Shown here one piece after another: positions 50,761-62,535 of a stretch of 64,000 nt of DNA. Both the position numbers and the translations under genes were made by a program. The notes under the pieces are model-generated. The model ran no database searches. It saw only the letters and a program-made list of their open reading frames with translations, and was not told where the DNA came from. Location: NCBI GenBank assembly GCA_028829895.1, contig CM054183.1, positions 21,868,975-21,932,974 on the forward strand, read 5' to 3'. Position 1 is the first letter of the stretch, and each line of letters starts with the position of its first letter. The DNA is from Sinotaia quadrata. Its lineage: Eukaryota; Mollusca; Gastropoda; Architaenioglossa; Viviparidae.

Positions 50761-51439
50761 CAAGGCACTCAACATCCGCGCATCTGAGATTTTCATTTTA
50801 TGTTACCTTTATTCACGCATTTCAGAAAATAGCTTGTCATTATCAATCAGCTACTTTATACATGTACTCTCTTCCTTCATTCCAACGTGAGGGAAAACGT
50901 TATTTACAAATGCAGAAACATACATCAGCAAAACTGACAAGAGTGCGACAAGAGAAATAATTTTTACAGTCATTCTGTTAATTTGCATATTTTGCCCTTG
51001 ATAGATTTCCTAGCGCGCTGGGAACGCGGGGACAAACGGGAGTCTATCAGTTTCAAACCTTACTACCAATAATTTATGAGGGCGCTTCCTGCTTTAGTCG
51101 ATTTAGCGCTGGGAGGTGAGGTGGTGGTGGTGGTGGGAAACTAGACTACGAAAACCGGGTTGGCGGATTTCTCTTCCTGAAACATGCCTAGGCAGGTCCC
51201 TGTAGTCTCTGTGGTCCCTGTGGTTCCTGTGTCTCTTTGATCCTCAGCCGACCTGCACCAGGTACTCTCAAGCCAACTCAGCTGCCACCCGTCAGATTCC
51301 CAGCACTCTGGGTGCCTCATTTGTCAGGTTCAAGAGCCTGTTGGGATGCTCCTCCGTATAACCTTGATCTATCTTTTCAATGTGCGATACTTTTTCTATT
51401 TTGTTTTATTATTAACTGATAGTTTTTTTTCTTTAAAGT

Positions 51440-52095
51440 TTATTTAGTGTATGTTTTATTTATAGGTTATTCCTTTGAGAGTGCTTATTTATAAATTCTG
51501 CTAGTAGGTGGAGGCATTGATGCGATTTTATCCTTAGGAGGATTTGTAATACTCATAATATTCTGAGATATGTCGTTTTCCATTTACATTGTAAATGTAT
51601 ATCTTTCCTGTCTTAGTAGACTGCATTCTTTAATTGTATGTTTATTCTTAGGCTACAATGGCATTTATTCTTTTTATAGTTGGTTATTTCAGTGCCTAAT
51701 CTTAGTTTGGTTATTAAAGACTGATCTATCCTATTGCTATTTATATTTTGCTTTGCCGCTTGGATATTTTTCATAATTTATTAGTCTACCTTTTGTTTCA
51801 TTGTAGTATTGTGTTTCTCATGATGTAAAGATGACTTTCTTGAATGATCCTAAGTGTATTTTATGCGTTGGAGTTATGTTGAGTTAAATTTTATTTTCAA
51901 AAAGGCTATCTTTAGCTAGTGAATCTGCCTCTTCATTGCATGGTATCCCTACATGTGTACAAGACCACATTATTTTGGTTTCTATTTTTAGCTGTTCCAC
52001 TTTGTTTGCTTTTTGACATGTTGCATATATGAGGTCTGGTGTGAAGCTACTGTTATTTTGGATGGCTCAGTTTCAAAAGAGGTGGGCAGTTTTAA
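51440..52095 (-). mobile_element. non-LTR retrotransposon fragment: RNase H domain and ORF2 C-terminus
   Basis: The - strand frame across about 51870-52075 reads AIQNNSSFTPDLIYATCQK, then VEQLKIETKIMWSCTHVGIP then CNEEADSLAKDSLF. This is the conserved RNase H end (HVGIPGNEEADxLAK) of I/Jockey/CR1-like ORF2. Farther on, broken frames show TKLRLGTEITNYK, CHC and ECSLLRQERYTF, the post-RNase H zinc-finger region. Several frameshifts and stops mark it as dead. Confidence 0.7.
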
Positions 52096-52685
52096 TATAT
52101 GCTCCTAAATTCCCGTACTGAACACTGGCCAAAATTATGTGCCCAATGATACTGAAACTTACATATTTCCATCTCTGCCTTCCTTCTAGATTATCATTGG
52201 TCAACAGGACTCTTCCAGAGAGGCAAAACTTTAGTCACATGACTTCGGCCTACTGACCACCTAAATTATGTAAGTAGCAGTCCGACACTAGCGATCAACC
52301 AGCTGATATCTCTACCTCGTTGACGTCATTGCATCATGGTTCTGAATGGTTGCATAGGCCAACAGTTGCGTGACCAAGCTGGTTAAGTACCGCCTATCGT
52401 TCTTGGAGATAACGCAGAACAGCCTATCTGTTCAGTCATTGACTAACGCTTTGATGATGAAAGCTCTATATAGCTTTCGCTTTTCGGAAGGCGCCGCATG
52501 ACAAGAACATGACGTATCTCCCTTTAAAAGGAAACAGAGTTTAGTGTTGTTCACAAGAAACCAACATAAATGTCATAAAAAAAATAAACAAGTTAAGTGA
52601 TGTTCACAAAAACAAGGTTAAATGTTATCCATAATATGCAAAACCGCGTAATATATATATACAGAATGCTGGGTGGAAGGATGGA

Positions 52686-52686
52686 T

Positions 52687-52753
<67 letters not shown>

Positions 52754-52787
52754 GGATAGATAGATAGATAGATGGATAGATAGATAG

Positions 52788-52819
<32 letters not shown>
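52686..52819. repeat. (GATA)n-(GA)n compound microsatellite
   Basis: GATA with two GATG variants, then CGAGAGAG and GA dinucleotides. Confidence 0.96.
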
Positions 52820-52821
<2 letters not shown>

Positions 52822-53108
52822 CTTATCAGAGAACAGAAATTGAGTTATTACAGATAAACGATAATAGTTTCTATGTAACCTTGTCTTAGCCAAGCTGCAA
52901 TAGTCTTTTTGCACGCTTTTCATAACAAAGTCACAAATTTATTGTTCATGTTATTACTGTCAATTCCCTTCTCACGTTGTAGAACACTGACTAGTCGCTA
53001 TTCTCTTGGGCCAGCCGGTGCTCCTCTTTTTAGCTCCCTATTGGCTGATCTCGTTCCCGTAAATCTTAACGCAAGTATAACACAACCAAAGCAAACTGCA
53101 CAAAATAT

Positions 53109-53501
53109 TTTTAAGTCCACTCTCTCTCAATCAGTCAATTAACTCACCATTAAGGTAACAGCTGCCTTTCATGACTGCACTTCTTGCTACTCCAAATTCA
53201 TGTGATTGGACAATTAATTCTTTACAGCAGCTAAACTTTCAATCTCAGCCCATTGGCTGGTCTCTTTCTCATGAATCTTAACCACTGAATAATAAAACTA
53301 CTCATCCAGTTGGAAGTGGTGTGGATTGCATCAGCAATTTCTAGCATATTCTCAACTCGAGTTGTTTTCACCAACTATGACACTTACAAAAATATCATCA
53401 TAAGAAGTGCCCAAGGTCGGGTCACTTTGACAATTTAACAATGTATATAACAATTAAGTCTAGAAAGAGTGATAGGCAAATTTACTCCACCATAATATTT
53501 A
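53109..53501. repeat. dispersed repeat, copy B
   Basis: Second copy of the repeat at 40866-41117, longer by an internal segment of roughly 130 bp. A motif resembling TTGGCTGATCTCGTTCCCG occurs both before and inside this copy, suggesting an internal duplication. It could be an LTR or a non-autonomous element; ends not defined. Confidence 0.6.
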
Positions 53502-54500
<999 letters not shown>

Positions 54501-55134
54501 CTCACTGAAGACCACATCATATCAATAACAGAAAAAATGTCATCTATGCTTTCGCTTTTCATCATTAAAATGTTCAGAGCCTCTGGGTTTTGGGTCTTTT
54601 ATTTTAAATATAAACCAGCGAAGATGATGAGACATGGAAGAAAGAAGAATTCAAGTGACGCGCACAAAAACGGCTCTTGGATTCAATTTTACTGAGTATT
54701 CATTCTCTTGATCTAGCTCATACGCACGGTCGAACACAGATGGTGGTTCTGAAGGAAAAGAGAGAGACGGGGGGGGGGGAGAGAAAAAAGGTGCATGGGG
54801 AGAGGGGAATGAGAGTGCGACAGAACCGAAACTCAGAATAGATCTGGTATTCCAACGATAAATCGTATTATATAAACTTTTTTTTTTTTTTTTTTGGGGG
54901 GGGAGGGAGGAGTATATTTAGCCATTGGATGTCCAGTTTATACGCATGCTACTAATATTCTAGACAGTTGGACGTAACAGGATACCTTCTGTTGCGTGTG
55001 ATTTCAAAAAAATTACTGTAGCAACACTCATACTACCACTGATCTCTGCACGTGCAAAAAGTAAAGCAAGAGAGTACACGTAACAATTAGTTCGAGAGAA
55101 TATGTATGTTGTATGTATGTATAAAGGTATATAT

Positions 55135-55334
55135 CAGGGATGCACAATCGTTTTAGGCCAGAGGGCCAAATTTCCAATTGATAGTGCGTGGAGGGCCGCC
55201 ACATGGATGGCTCAGTAGAAAAAACAACATAAATAATGAAATAATGTGCTTTACATTCGTAATAATGGTAACATCCAAAAGTCCTCCGGGGGCCGCATAG
55301 AGCCCTGTCTCGGGCCGCGGTTTGTGCACCCCTG
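55135..55334. mobile_element. 200-bp hAT-type MITE
   Basis: Terminal inverted repeats: CAGGGATGCACAA on the left, TTGTGCACCCCTG on the right (12 of 13 complementary). An 8-bp near-perfect target duplication flanks it (GTATATAT left, CTATATAT right). Subterminal GGCC-rich motifs (GGCCAGAGGGCC; GGGCCGC) are also present. There is no coding capacity. CAGGG termini with 8-bp duplications are the hAT pattern. Confidence 0.75.
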
Positions 55335-55680
55335 CTATATATAGTGTATATATGTATGCATTTTGTTATATTTATAATGGGTATGCCACTTAGTTAATGA
55401 AAATAATATTATTATTAATTAATCATTCATAACTAATTGCACGTGATGAGAATATTAATTTTATTATTAATGATCCTCAGCAGACACCACTAGTCTATCA
55501 CTTGGCGAATATGCAGACACTGTAAACGTTTTCTCTCTTCCACAACATGAAACAACATTTACGGTCATATAATATTTCTGTGAGTGGAAAACTTCTTACT
55601 AAAAGAGAAGACAAATCTGAGTTTAATCTATATCCACCCACTTTCTTCTCCAATATAAGATTATCATTATACATAAGAAG

Positions 55681-55712
<32 letters not shown>

Positions 55713-56438
55713 GAGTGAGTGAGAAAAAGAGAGAGAGAGACAGAGAGAGATTGTTTTGTTTTAAAGAAAACATTTCTGACACCTTGAAATTTTGAATCAC
55801 TAAACTTAAAACGTCGTTTTCAATTTAATTGAAAGGCGTACGCTTTTTCGGTTTTATTTTTTTAATAATTATTTTGTTTTATTTTCAGCTGTGTATTTAT
55901 TTGGTGCTAGTATCTCCAAACTATAATTATACAAAATAAATCAATAAGCACTTGGTCGAATTATCCAAATCCAGTGTCTGGAACAAAATAAATCAATAAG
56001 TACAAATGGTCAAGTTATCCAAATCCAGTGTCTGGAACAGTGCAACGTATTATTGCTTGCGAGACTGAGGGCAAAGTAAGATCAACAACAAGAAGAAATG
56101 AAGAAAGATTTACTTCCAGAGATCTGACAGTTACTTTCCAATCTGTTACTGACCCAAACTGAAGCTCCGAATGGCGAGCATTTTTGTTCCTCTCATTTTT
56201 TTTTTTAAAGAGACTACGAATGAAGTCACACTGCAAGTGAGGTATTCTTAACTTGCGGGCCATCTCTGAGTCTATAACTCAAGAAAATCCACATACCAGT
56301 ACACAATATGAGTTGTCCTTTGAAATATGAGGTACCTCCCCATGAGGCATGTTTTCACGTTCATCTCCTGCTAGTGAGGTATAATGTCAGCTGGTCGTTT
56401 CTGACCAACGGGTATAAATACGTGTTCGTGACGTTATA

Positions 56439-56441
<3 letters not shown>

Positions 56442-56502
<61 letters not shown>

Positions 56503-56588
56503 ACATATTCTAGCAGTGACAGACAAACGGCCACACAGATATAAGGATACACCGGTCAAAAAAGATGGTCGCGCGCGTACATACACAC

Positions 56589-56639
<51 letters not shown>

Positions 56640-56684
56640 CGAGAGAGAGTGAGATGTAGATAGGTAGGTAGGTAGGTAGGTAGG

Positions 56685-56748
<64 letters not shown>

Positions 56749-56749
56749 C
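56442..56749. repeat. cluster of (CA)n, (GATA)n, (GGTA)n and (GATA)n
   Basis: CA at 56442-56500, GATA at 56589-56638, GGTA at about 56660-56685 and GATA at 56686-56748. Confidence 0.96.
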
Positions 56750-56929
56750 ATGGGGTCGTTATATTTAGCTTGAGTGATTTTATAGTGAATAAAACGTGGG
56801 TCTAAATTTGCATCTGAACTGTGTTTGTGAAAAGTTTTGTTAGAATGTCTGCTTTCTCCGTTGCTGTTTAGTACATAATGTTTATATATATATATCTTAA
56901 ATTGGGTATTTGGCTACTTTTAGCATTTT

Positions 56930-57400
56930 TGAGACATTTTATTTGTTCCACCCCTCTTTAACTCTAGTTTGGATATTGATGTTGTTACAGAAGTCTTCCC
57001 ATCTCTTTTTATTTAGTTACTATCCAGTTTGCAATAGCCGTTGTTTCGTTATATTTAGTCTTGTCTTCTTGTTTCTCGGACTGTTTCCATTTACGGAGTG
57101 CTCTAAGGCTGTTTTTGATAGCATGTGAACATTCTGCTATCCATCATCTGGTTCCTTTTCGATTTTCTTTATGTTTCTTTGAAGTGGGGTGCCTTTTGTC
57201 TAGAATAAAATTAGTGTTTCTGTTATTCCATCTGGAGTGATGTTAGTAGTTGGAGGAGGGCTCTGTGTATATAATTTATTTTTCCCAGTCCATCTTTATG
57301 TGTTAATTTAATGTTCAAAGCATCGTTTTCCTTTTCAGGTAACAGTGTCTTGAGGACAGTTATGGTTAAGTGAATGGCTGACTATCTTTCCTAAAACGGA
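56930..57400 (-). mobile_element. non-LTR retrotransposon fragment: endonuclease-RT linker
   Basis: On the - strand one frame reads HPTSKKHKENRKGTRWWIAE, then CSHAIKNSLRALRKWKQSEK and YNETTAIANWIVTK. Another frame adds KRWEDFCNNINIQTRVKEGW. The pattern (basic stretch, WW-x-x-EC-x-x-AIK, ALR) is the linker between endonuclease and reverse transcriptase in LINE ORF2. Upstream bits (PPPTTNITPDGITETLI) fit the end of the endonuclease. Confidence 0.65.
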
Positions 57401-57410
57401 TAAGCACCCG

Positions 57411-57790
57411 TTTACAACATTGCAATGGAATTATCTCACCCTAGCAGCAAATGGAGGCGAATTAGAAGAAAACATTAAAAATAATGAACCCTTCAAATTA
57501 AATGGCTACCATTATCTGACTGTTCAAAAACTTAGAACAAATAAATGAGGCCATTTATTCAAAACTTGGAATAAAATAGAACCCTTAATAATAAATATTC
57601 TCAGTCAGACTGCTTTATTCCACATGATCTTACTCACAACACCAAACAACTACTGACACATATACTGCACAATGTTTACATTCTCCTGTCAGACTGTTAT
57701 TTGAAAACAACACAATACCATTATCTGTGGTGATTTTAATGCCTTTGTGATGACAATATCAACGTGTCTATGGGGGTGTGATGTGGCCTT
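57411..57790 (+). mobile_element. non-LTR retrotransposon fragment: endonuclease domain, opposite orientation
   Basis: On the + strand LQWNYLTLAANGGELEENI matches the start of the LINE apurinic endonuclease (QWN...ANG-x-EL). About 260 bp later TIICGDFNAF matches the GDFNA catalytic motif. The spacing is roughly right for the domain, but frames change between the motifs. It abuts the inverted linker fragment on its left. Confidence 0.6.
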
Positions 57791-58235
57791 TTGTTTCCCA
57801 ATCGCAGTAACTCTGTATGTTTTTCTCAATGTGCTTGTAAATATAACCTAATATTTCACGGCCTAGATGTAATGTAATCTTTTCTTACTTCTAGTATTGA
57901 TTATATCAATCTTTATATATATAAGGTCAAATTGAAGATTTGTTTGTAAACAAAGTACTTATAATTACATGCTTTCTCTCTCGCTCTTTCTCTCACCCGC
58001 CCCTCCCCAACACACACTCTACCCGATCTAGTTTAATTAATTACAAATATATGTCAGTATAAAAGAAAATTAAGACTACAAAATTAACACTTTTAGCGAG
58101 TTGCGGGCAGGTAAAGGGCGGTAGCTTCTTGCTCGTCACCAGAGTCAAACTGGTATAGGTTATGTCCCCTACATCGCATGCACTTAATTTCGATTAGTGC
58201 GAGAAAATCCTTAGGGCAGGATCTACTGATTCAAG

Positions 58236-58309
58236 CACGCACACATACACAAACACACATACAACACACACACACACACACAGACACACACACACCATAC
58301 AGACATATA

Positions 58310-58352
<43 letters not shown>
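58236..58352. repeat. degenerate (CA)n repeat
   Basis: CA with ATACA, AGACA and AAACA interruptions. Confidence 0.93.
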
Positions 58353-58356
<4 letters not shown>

Positions 58357-59034
58357 CATAATTATGGGTGAGTTTATATTTGTTTATTATTTAATATTTG
58401 TTTATTTTAGACACCTTATGTTTCTGTTTGAACACAAAGCAGGGTGTTGACTCCTTAGAGGCTTAGACAATGCTCTAAGCAGCTTTCGTAAACATCCAGA
58501 GTTCTAGACGATGTATCTATTACATAATGCCCACCCCCCTGTCCCATTGTCAAAAGTCGGTCATTTGAACAGGGTGTTGGCAGTTGGATTACAGAGTGCT
58601 TATGGAAAGATAATATATAATGCTAATGAGAGCATGCATGCTTTGCTTCTGTATTGTTGTACGATGGTAAAACTGTTACCATCAAGTGTTGGAATCGCAT
58701 GCCCTTCGCGCCAATATATCCGTGAACAATTGTAGGACAAAATGACACAATTTCATCCGGAAGATTGCTGTTAGTGTATATGATGTGGACTAGGGTAAGC
58801 ATCGATGCAAGGATTTCATACTCGACATTTCATAATCATTCTGATAAAATCATAATTGCCCACTTGAATCTGAAATGTTTAATGAGTGCATTATGTTTGT
58901 TCTTTTAAGAAAAGGACCAACATAGCCCCATCAAATAGGTAACCAATATTAGTGAGCAAATCACTGCATTGCACTGATTTCTGTAACTTAGAATCTTAGA
59001 TAACGCTTCTCACCAGAGATACATGCTTTCTGGG

Positions 59035-59490
59035 TGACTAGCATTTTAACGCGAGAGACTAGCGTTTAAACCGAGTGACTAGGGTTTTAACGCGAGTGAC
59101 TAGGGTTTGTACGTGTGTGACTAGCGTTTTAACGCGAGTGACTAGGGTTTTAACGCAAGACTAGGGTTTTAACGCAAGAGACTAGGGTTTTAACGCAAAA
59201 CTAGGGTTTTAACTCGAGTGACTAGGGTTTTAACGCAAAACTAGGGTTTTAACTCGAGTGACTAGGGTTAACGCGAGTGACTAGGGTTTTAACGCAAAAC
59301 TAGGGTTTTAACTCGAGTGACTAGGGTTTTAACGCAAAACTAGGGTTTTAACTCGAGTGACTAGGGTTAACGCGAGTGACTAGGGTTTTAACGCAAAACT
59401 AGGGTTTTAACTCGAGTGACTAGGGTTTTAACGCAAAACTAGGGTTTTAACGCGAGTGACCAGGGTTTGTACGTGTGTGATTAGCGTCAC
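59035..59490. repeat. AGGGTTTTAACGC satellite, unit about 16-21 bp
   Basis: About 22 units alternating CTAGGGTTTTAACGCAAAA with GACTAGGGTTTTAACTCGAG. Pairs of units form a higher-order period of about 60 bp in the middle. Confidence 0.93.
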
Positions 59491-59819
59491 ATAACTCACG
59501 ATTTACAAAATGTGCAACAATACCCTCTTGCTCTGGTGTATGGGAATCGATTTTCTTTCGGGATTAAAACAAAAATTTAATTCTGATGGGTTATTTCAAC
59601 CACTCGCTAGCTGTGTCCAACAAATTATAACGTGCACGCTAAATATCTTTTGACAGTTACAAATCGAACAGTGTAGGCCGTTGTCTACAGGCTAAATTAC
59701 ACACACACACTCAAACAAAAACATACACGCGCGCGCGCGGAAAATACGGAACACATACACACACACACACATAGCCTACAAAAGTCACGAAAGAATCTCT
59801 GAAACTTTTGCTTTCGTTC

Positions 59820-60062
59820 TTTCCCCATCATGGCTATAAGTCAGTCTCTGCTATCATGGCTGTCAATCTCTCCCTATCATGGCTATGTCAGTCTCCCTAT
59901 CATGGCTATAAGCCAGTCTCTCCCTATCATGGCTATAAGTCAGTCTATCCCTATCATGGCTATAAGCCAGTCTCTCCCTATCATGGCTATAAGTCAGTCT
60001 CTCCCTATCATGGCTATAAGTCAGTCTCTCCCTATCATGAATATAATCCAGTCTCTCCCTCA
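59820..60062. repeat. 27-bp tandem repeat, about 9 copies
   Basis: Units contain TCCCTATCATGGCTATAAGT and CAGTCTC. All three + frames stay open because 27 is a multiple of three, giving spurious repetitive peptides. Confidence 0.93.
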
Positions 60063-60214
60063 GAGCTTGCGCCTTTTATTCGAAATCAGCGAAAAAAGGA
60101 AACGGACGTTCAACCCAAATTATTTTTCAAAAACTAGTTACTGATAAAACTATTTGTCTCTTGATGACAGGATAATGTCAAGATACAAATTGGAATATTT
60201 CGGGTCTACCCGAG

Positions 60215-60450
60215 TAGTGGTTAACGTCACGTGACTAGTGGCTGTGTGTACCTAATGAATAATTTAGGGTCTACCCTCCCCCATTTCCTCCGCCTCTGCT
60301 CGCACCATTCTTTTCACATGTTTTAGAGCAATACTGGTACACGTCACGTGACTAGTGGTTTTATGTACCTAACAGATAATTTAGGGTCTGTCCCCACCCC
60401 ATTTCCTCCGCCTCTGCTCACACCATTCTTTGATATGTTTTAGAGCAAGA
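60215..60450. repeat. direct duplication, about 125-bp unit
   Basis: Two copies sharing ACGTCACGTGACTAGTGG, AATTTAGGGTCT and CCCATTTCCTCCGCCTCTGC, then CACCATTCTTT and TGTTTTAGAGCAA. A CACGTG E-box lies within TCACGTGA in each copy. Confidence 0.88.
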
Positions 60451-62442
60451 GAATGTCACAGGCTGTTTCCGCCTGACAGGAGATATTTTCGGTGCATATT
60501 ATTAGGCCAGCGTGATATATATTTAGTAATAAACAGATTTTTTAAAAAATAATAAAATCTGCGCTCACTACCATTCTGTTATGGGCATATTTTTTCAGTT
60601 AATATCGTTTCTAATTCGCTATCTACTGACTGACGTATATATTATTTTTTTTTTAATGTTATTTAATGCATGCTACAAAGATTTGTGATTGAGCGAACGA
60701 GTGCGAACACTAATTCCAAGGGCAGCTATCTTATTCCAAGTTAAGGAGAGATAATTGTGCTCCTAGTTGTCTGACTGTGAGAGGCTGCATATTTAGTAAG
60801 TGCTCACTAGTGTTGTCAGAAACGACTTCGGTCGGCATAACAAAAGATATGAAAGATACTCTTTCTGAGTGTCCAGTCCCTCTAACAAAGCGACCCGATC
60901 TTTCGTCCTATCAGTATCTGACCTGCTTTTGTCTACTCTACACCCACGTGTTACAGAGTGAAGAAGGGGGCGTTTAAAGGAGTCACGTGTACTCGAGTTT
61001 CTCTCGTGAATTGGGCTAGGCAAGTTATTCCCGGGTGAGAAACAATTTTTGTTGTTGATTGGATACAAGTTTTACGCTTATCGTTCTCCAATTCCAGTTT
61101 TCGCTGATTTCGCGGTTGGTCCTTTTACACAGTGTTCGGGGGGTCAGGAACGTTTCTGCAACTAGGACATAACTCCTGGTCAGATTCGAGGCCAAGTGCG
61201 AAATCCAAATGGCGGATGTTTGAGTCACCATTGAATCCCTGTAATACGAGAAACCACTCTATTAGCTGGCTTCTATACGACCTTCATAATTAGTACGCCA
61301 GCGTAATGGCCGCATTCATCTTGAAATTGGTGTGCAATTGCGTATACCTTTATCACTACATTTGAAAGCCACACGTAGAAATCTAATCAGTGAGTGATCA
61401 CGTGGTCTTCTAACTAACCTAAAATAGATGACGAACTGCGCAATACTTACTGGTTTATTGCGCCACTGATCGTACACGGTTTTAATTTGTTTCAGGTCTT
61501 CGCTTTACTGCTGTGTGTTCTTCCTTTGCCTGGCGTGTTGTGACACGATGTGACGTGACGTGACGTATAAGTAGCGTGAGTTCCATAGACAACAATCACC
61601 TTACTACCAACCCCAAACTAAAGATACATCATCATCATTGGTGATTATCTCATCGGACATTTTTTGTTGTTGAAACAAATATATATAAAATTTCTAATTA
61701 GGGTAGGGATCTCAGAGCACCTAAACGTAAACCTAAACTTAAAACTATAGCTTAGAATCTTAATTAAGCCTTAAACTAAGAATTAAAAATAAACCTTAAG
61801 TTTAAATCATTGTTTATAAGTAAAGGATGGCTTTAAGATTAATATAAGAAAATATTGATGGAACTGATTGAAGAGGACTTGCAAGTCAAATGACATTTGT
61901 TTATTGTTGAATTATTGAGTTTTGATATAAGAGCAGTGGCTCCAGAACTTTGAAATAATGACTGTTATATTATGTTGTAAAATGCTTAGGCAATTTTAGA
62001 AGTAGTACTGCATGAAGAATCTTGAATTTTGCATTTCTTTTATTTTATTCATCATTCTTTCTTTCTTTCTTCCCCCCTCCCCTACCCATGGGTGTGAGTG
62101 TGAATGGCTGACTAACCAACGTGTGAGAGGAAACCCATAGACCAATAAATTTGAATTTATACTCTGACATTGAGGCTTTCCCCTGTCTATGGTTTTGAAA
62201 GAGTGGTTGTTGTCGTTGTTATACGTTGTGTCGTCTGTACCGTCTACACTTCACCCCTACCCGTATGCAAGCACACATGCAAACATGTCAGCAATACGTA
62301 ACCAACACACAGAATAAAATTCGAGCCAAACAACCATCTTGGTATTCTGTGTGCGGATTTGTGATAATATATATGCAAGTCCTAGGTGAAGTCGACTAGC
62401 CACCACCCTCCTTTCGTCAGAGAGAAGGTGGGCCGACGACAC
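60451..62442. other. no gene seen
   Basis: Contains the CRE/TATA-like cluster at 61538 and a degenerate CTTAAA/CCTAAAC repeat at 61715-61810. A - frame at 60793-61068 has no recognised motif. Confidence 0.5.
61538..61580 (+). promoter_or_regulatory. possible promoter: triple CRE half-sites and TATA-like box
   Basis: GATGTGACGTGACGTGACGT gives three overlapping TGACG (CREB/ATF half-site) motifs; TATAAGTA follows at once (about 61566). No gene start was recognised downstream, so this is only a motif cluster. Confidence 0.25.
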
Positions 62443-62535
62443 TAATGAAGACTTGTCACTAGAGGTAATGGCTACTAAGGACTTGTCACTAGAGGTAATG
62501 GCTACTAAGGACTTGTCACTAGAGGTAATGGCTAT
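62443..62535. repeat. 30-bp tandem repeat, 3 copies
   Basis: Units of AAGGACTTGTCACTAGAGGT followed by AATGGCTACT. Confidence 0.93.

Larger units (their letters stand above)
42487..50870 (+). pseudogene. TMEM272-like pseudogene (tandem paralogue of the gene at 11-21 kb)
   Basis: Four pieces in the same order and orientation as the intact gene: 42487-42577 (exon-2 homologue, phase-1 donor), 43542-43599 (TM1 exon homologue), 49862-49962 (signature and TM2) and 50628-50760 (TM3). Lesions: the TM1 exon is 58 nt instead of 60, so it leaves phase 2 where the next piece needs phase 1. TGG for Trp187 is TAG at 49960-49962. The family Cys of DCP is Tyr. The TM3 piece ends at TGA 50758-50760. After it, the +1 frame shows YDKALN, a possible trace of the WCDRTLY motif. 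No homologue of the basic first exon was found; an upstream in-frame TGA precedes ATG 42487. One alternative is a rearranged live gene splicing 43599 (phase 2) directly to 50628 (phase 2), which is frame-compatible but lacks the signature segment. Confidence 0.7.

Noticed and set aside
59808..60144. Two repetitive + frames of 104 and 109 codons
   Set aside because: The 27-bp repeat is a multiple of three, so every frame lacking a stop in one unit stays open; no sign of selection on protein.
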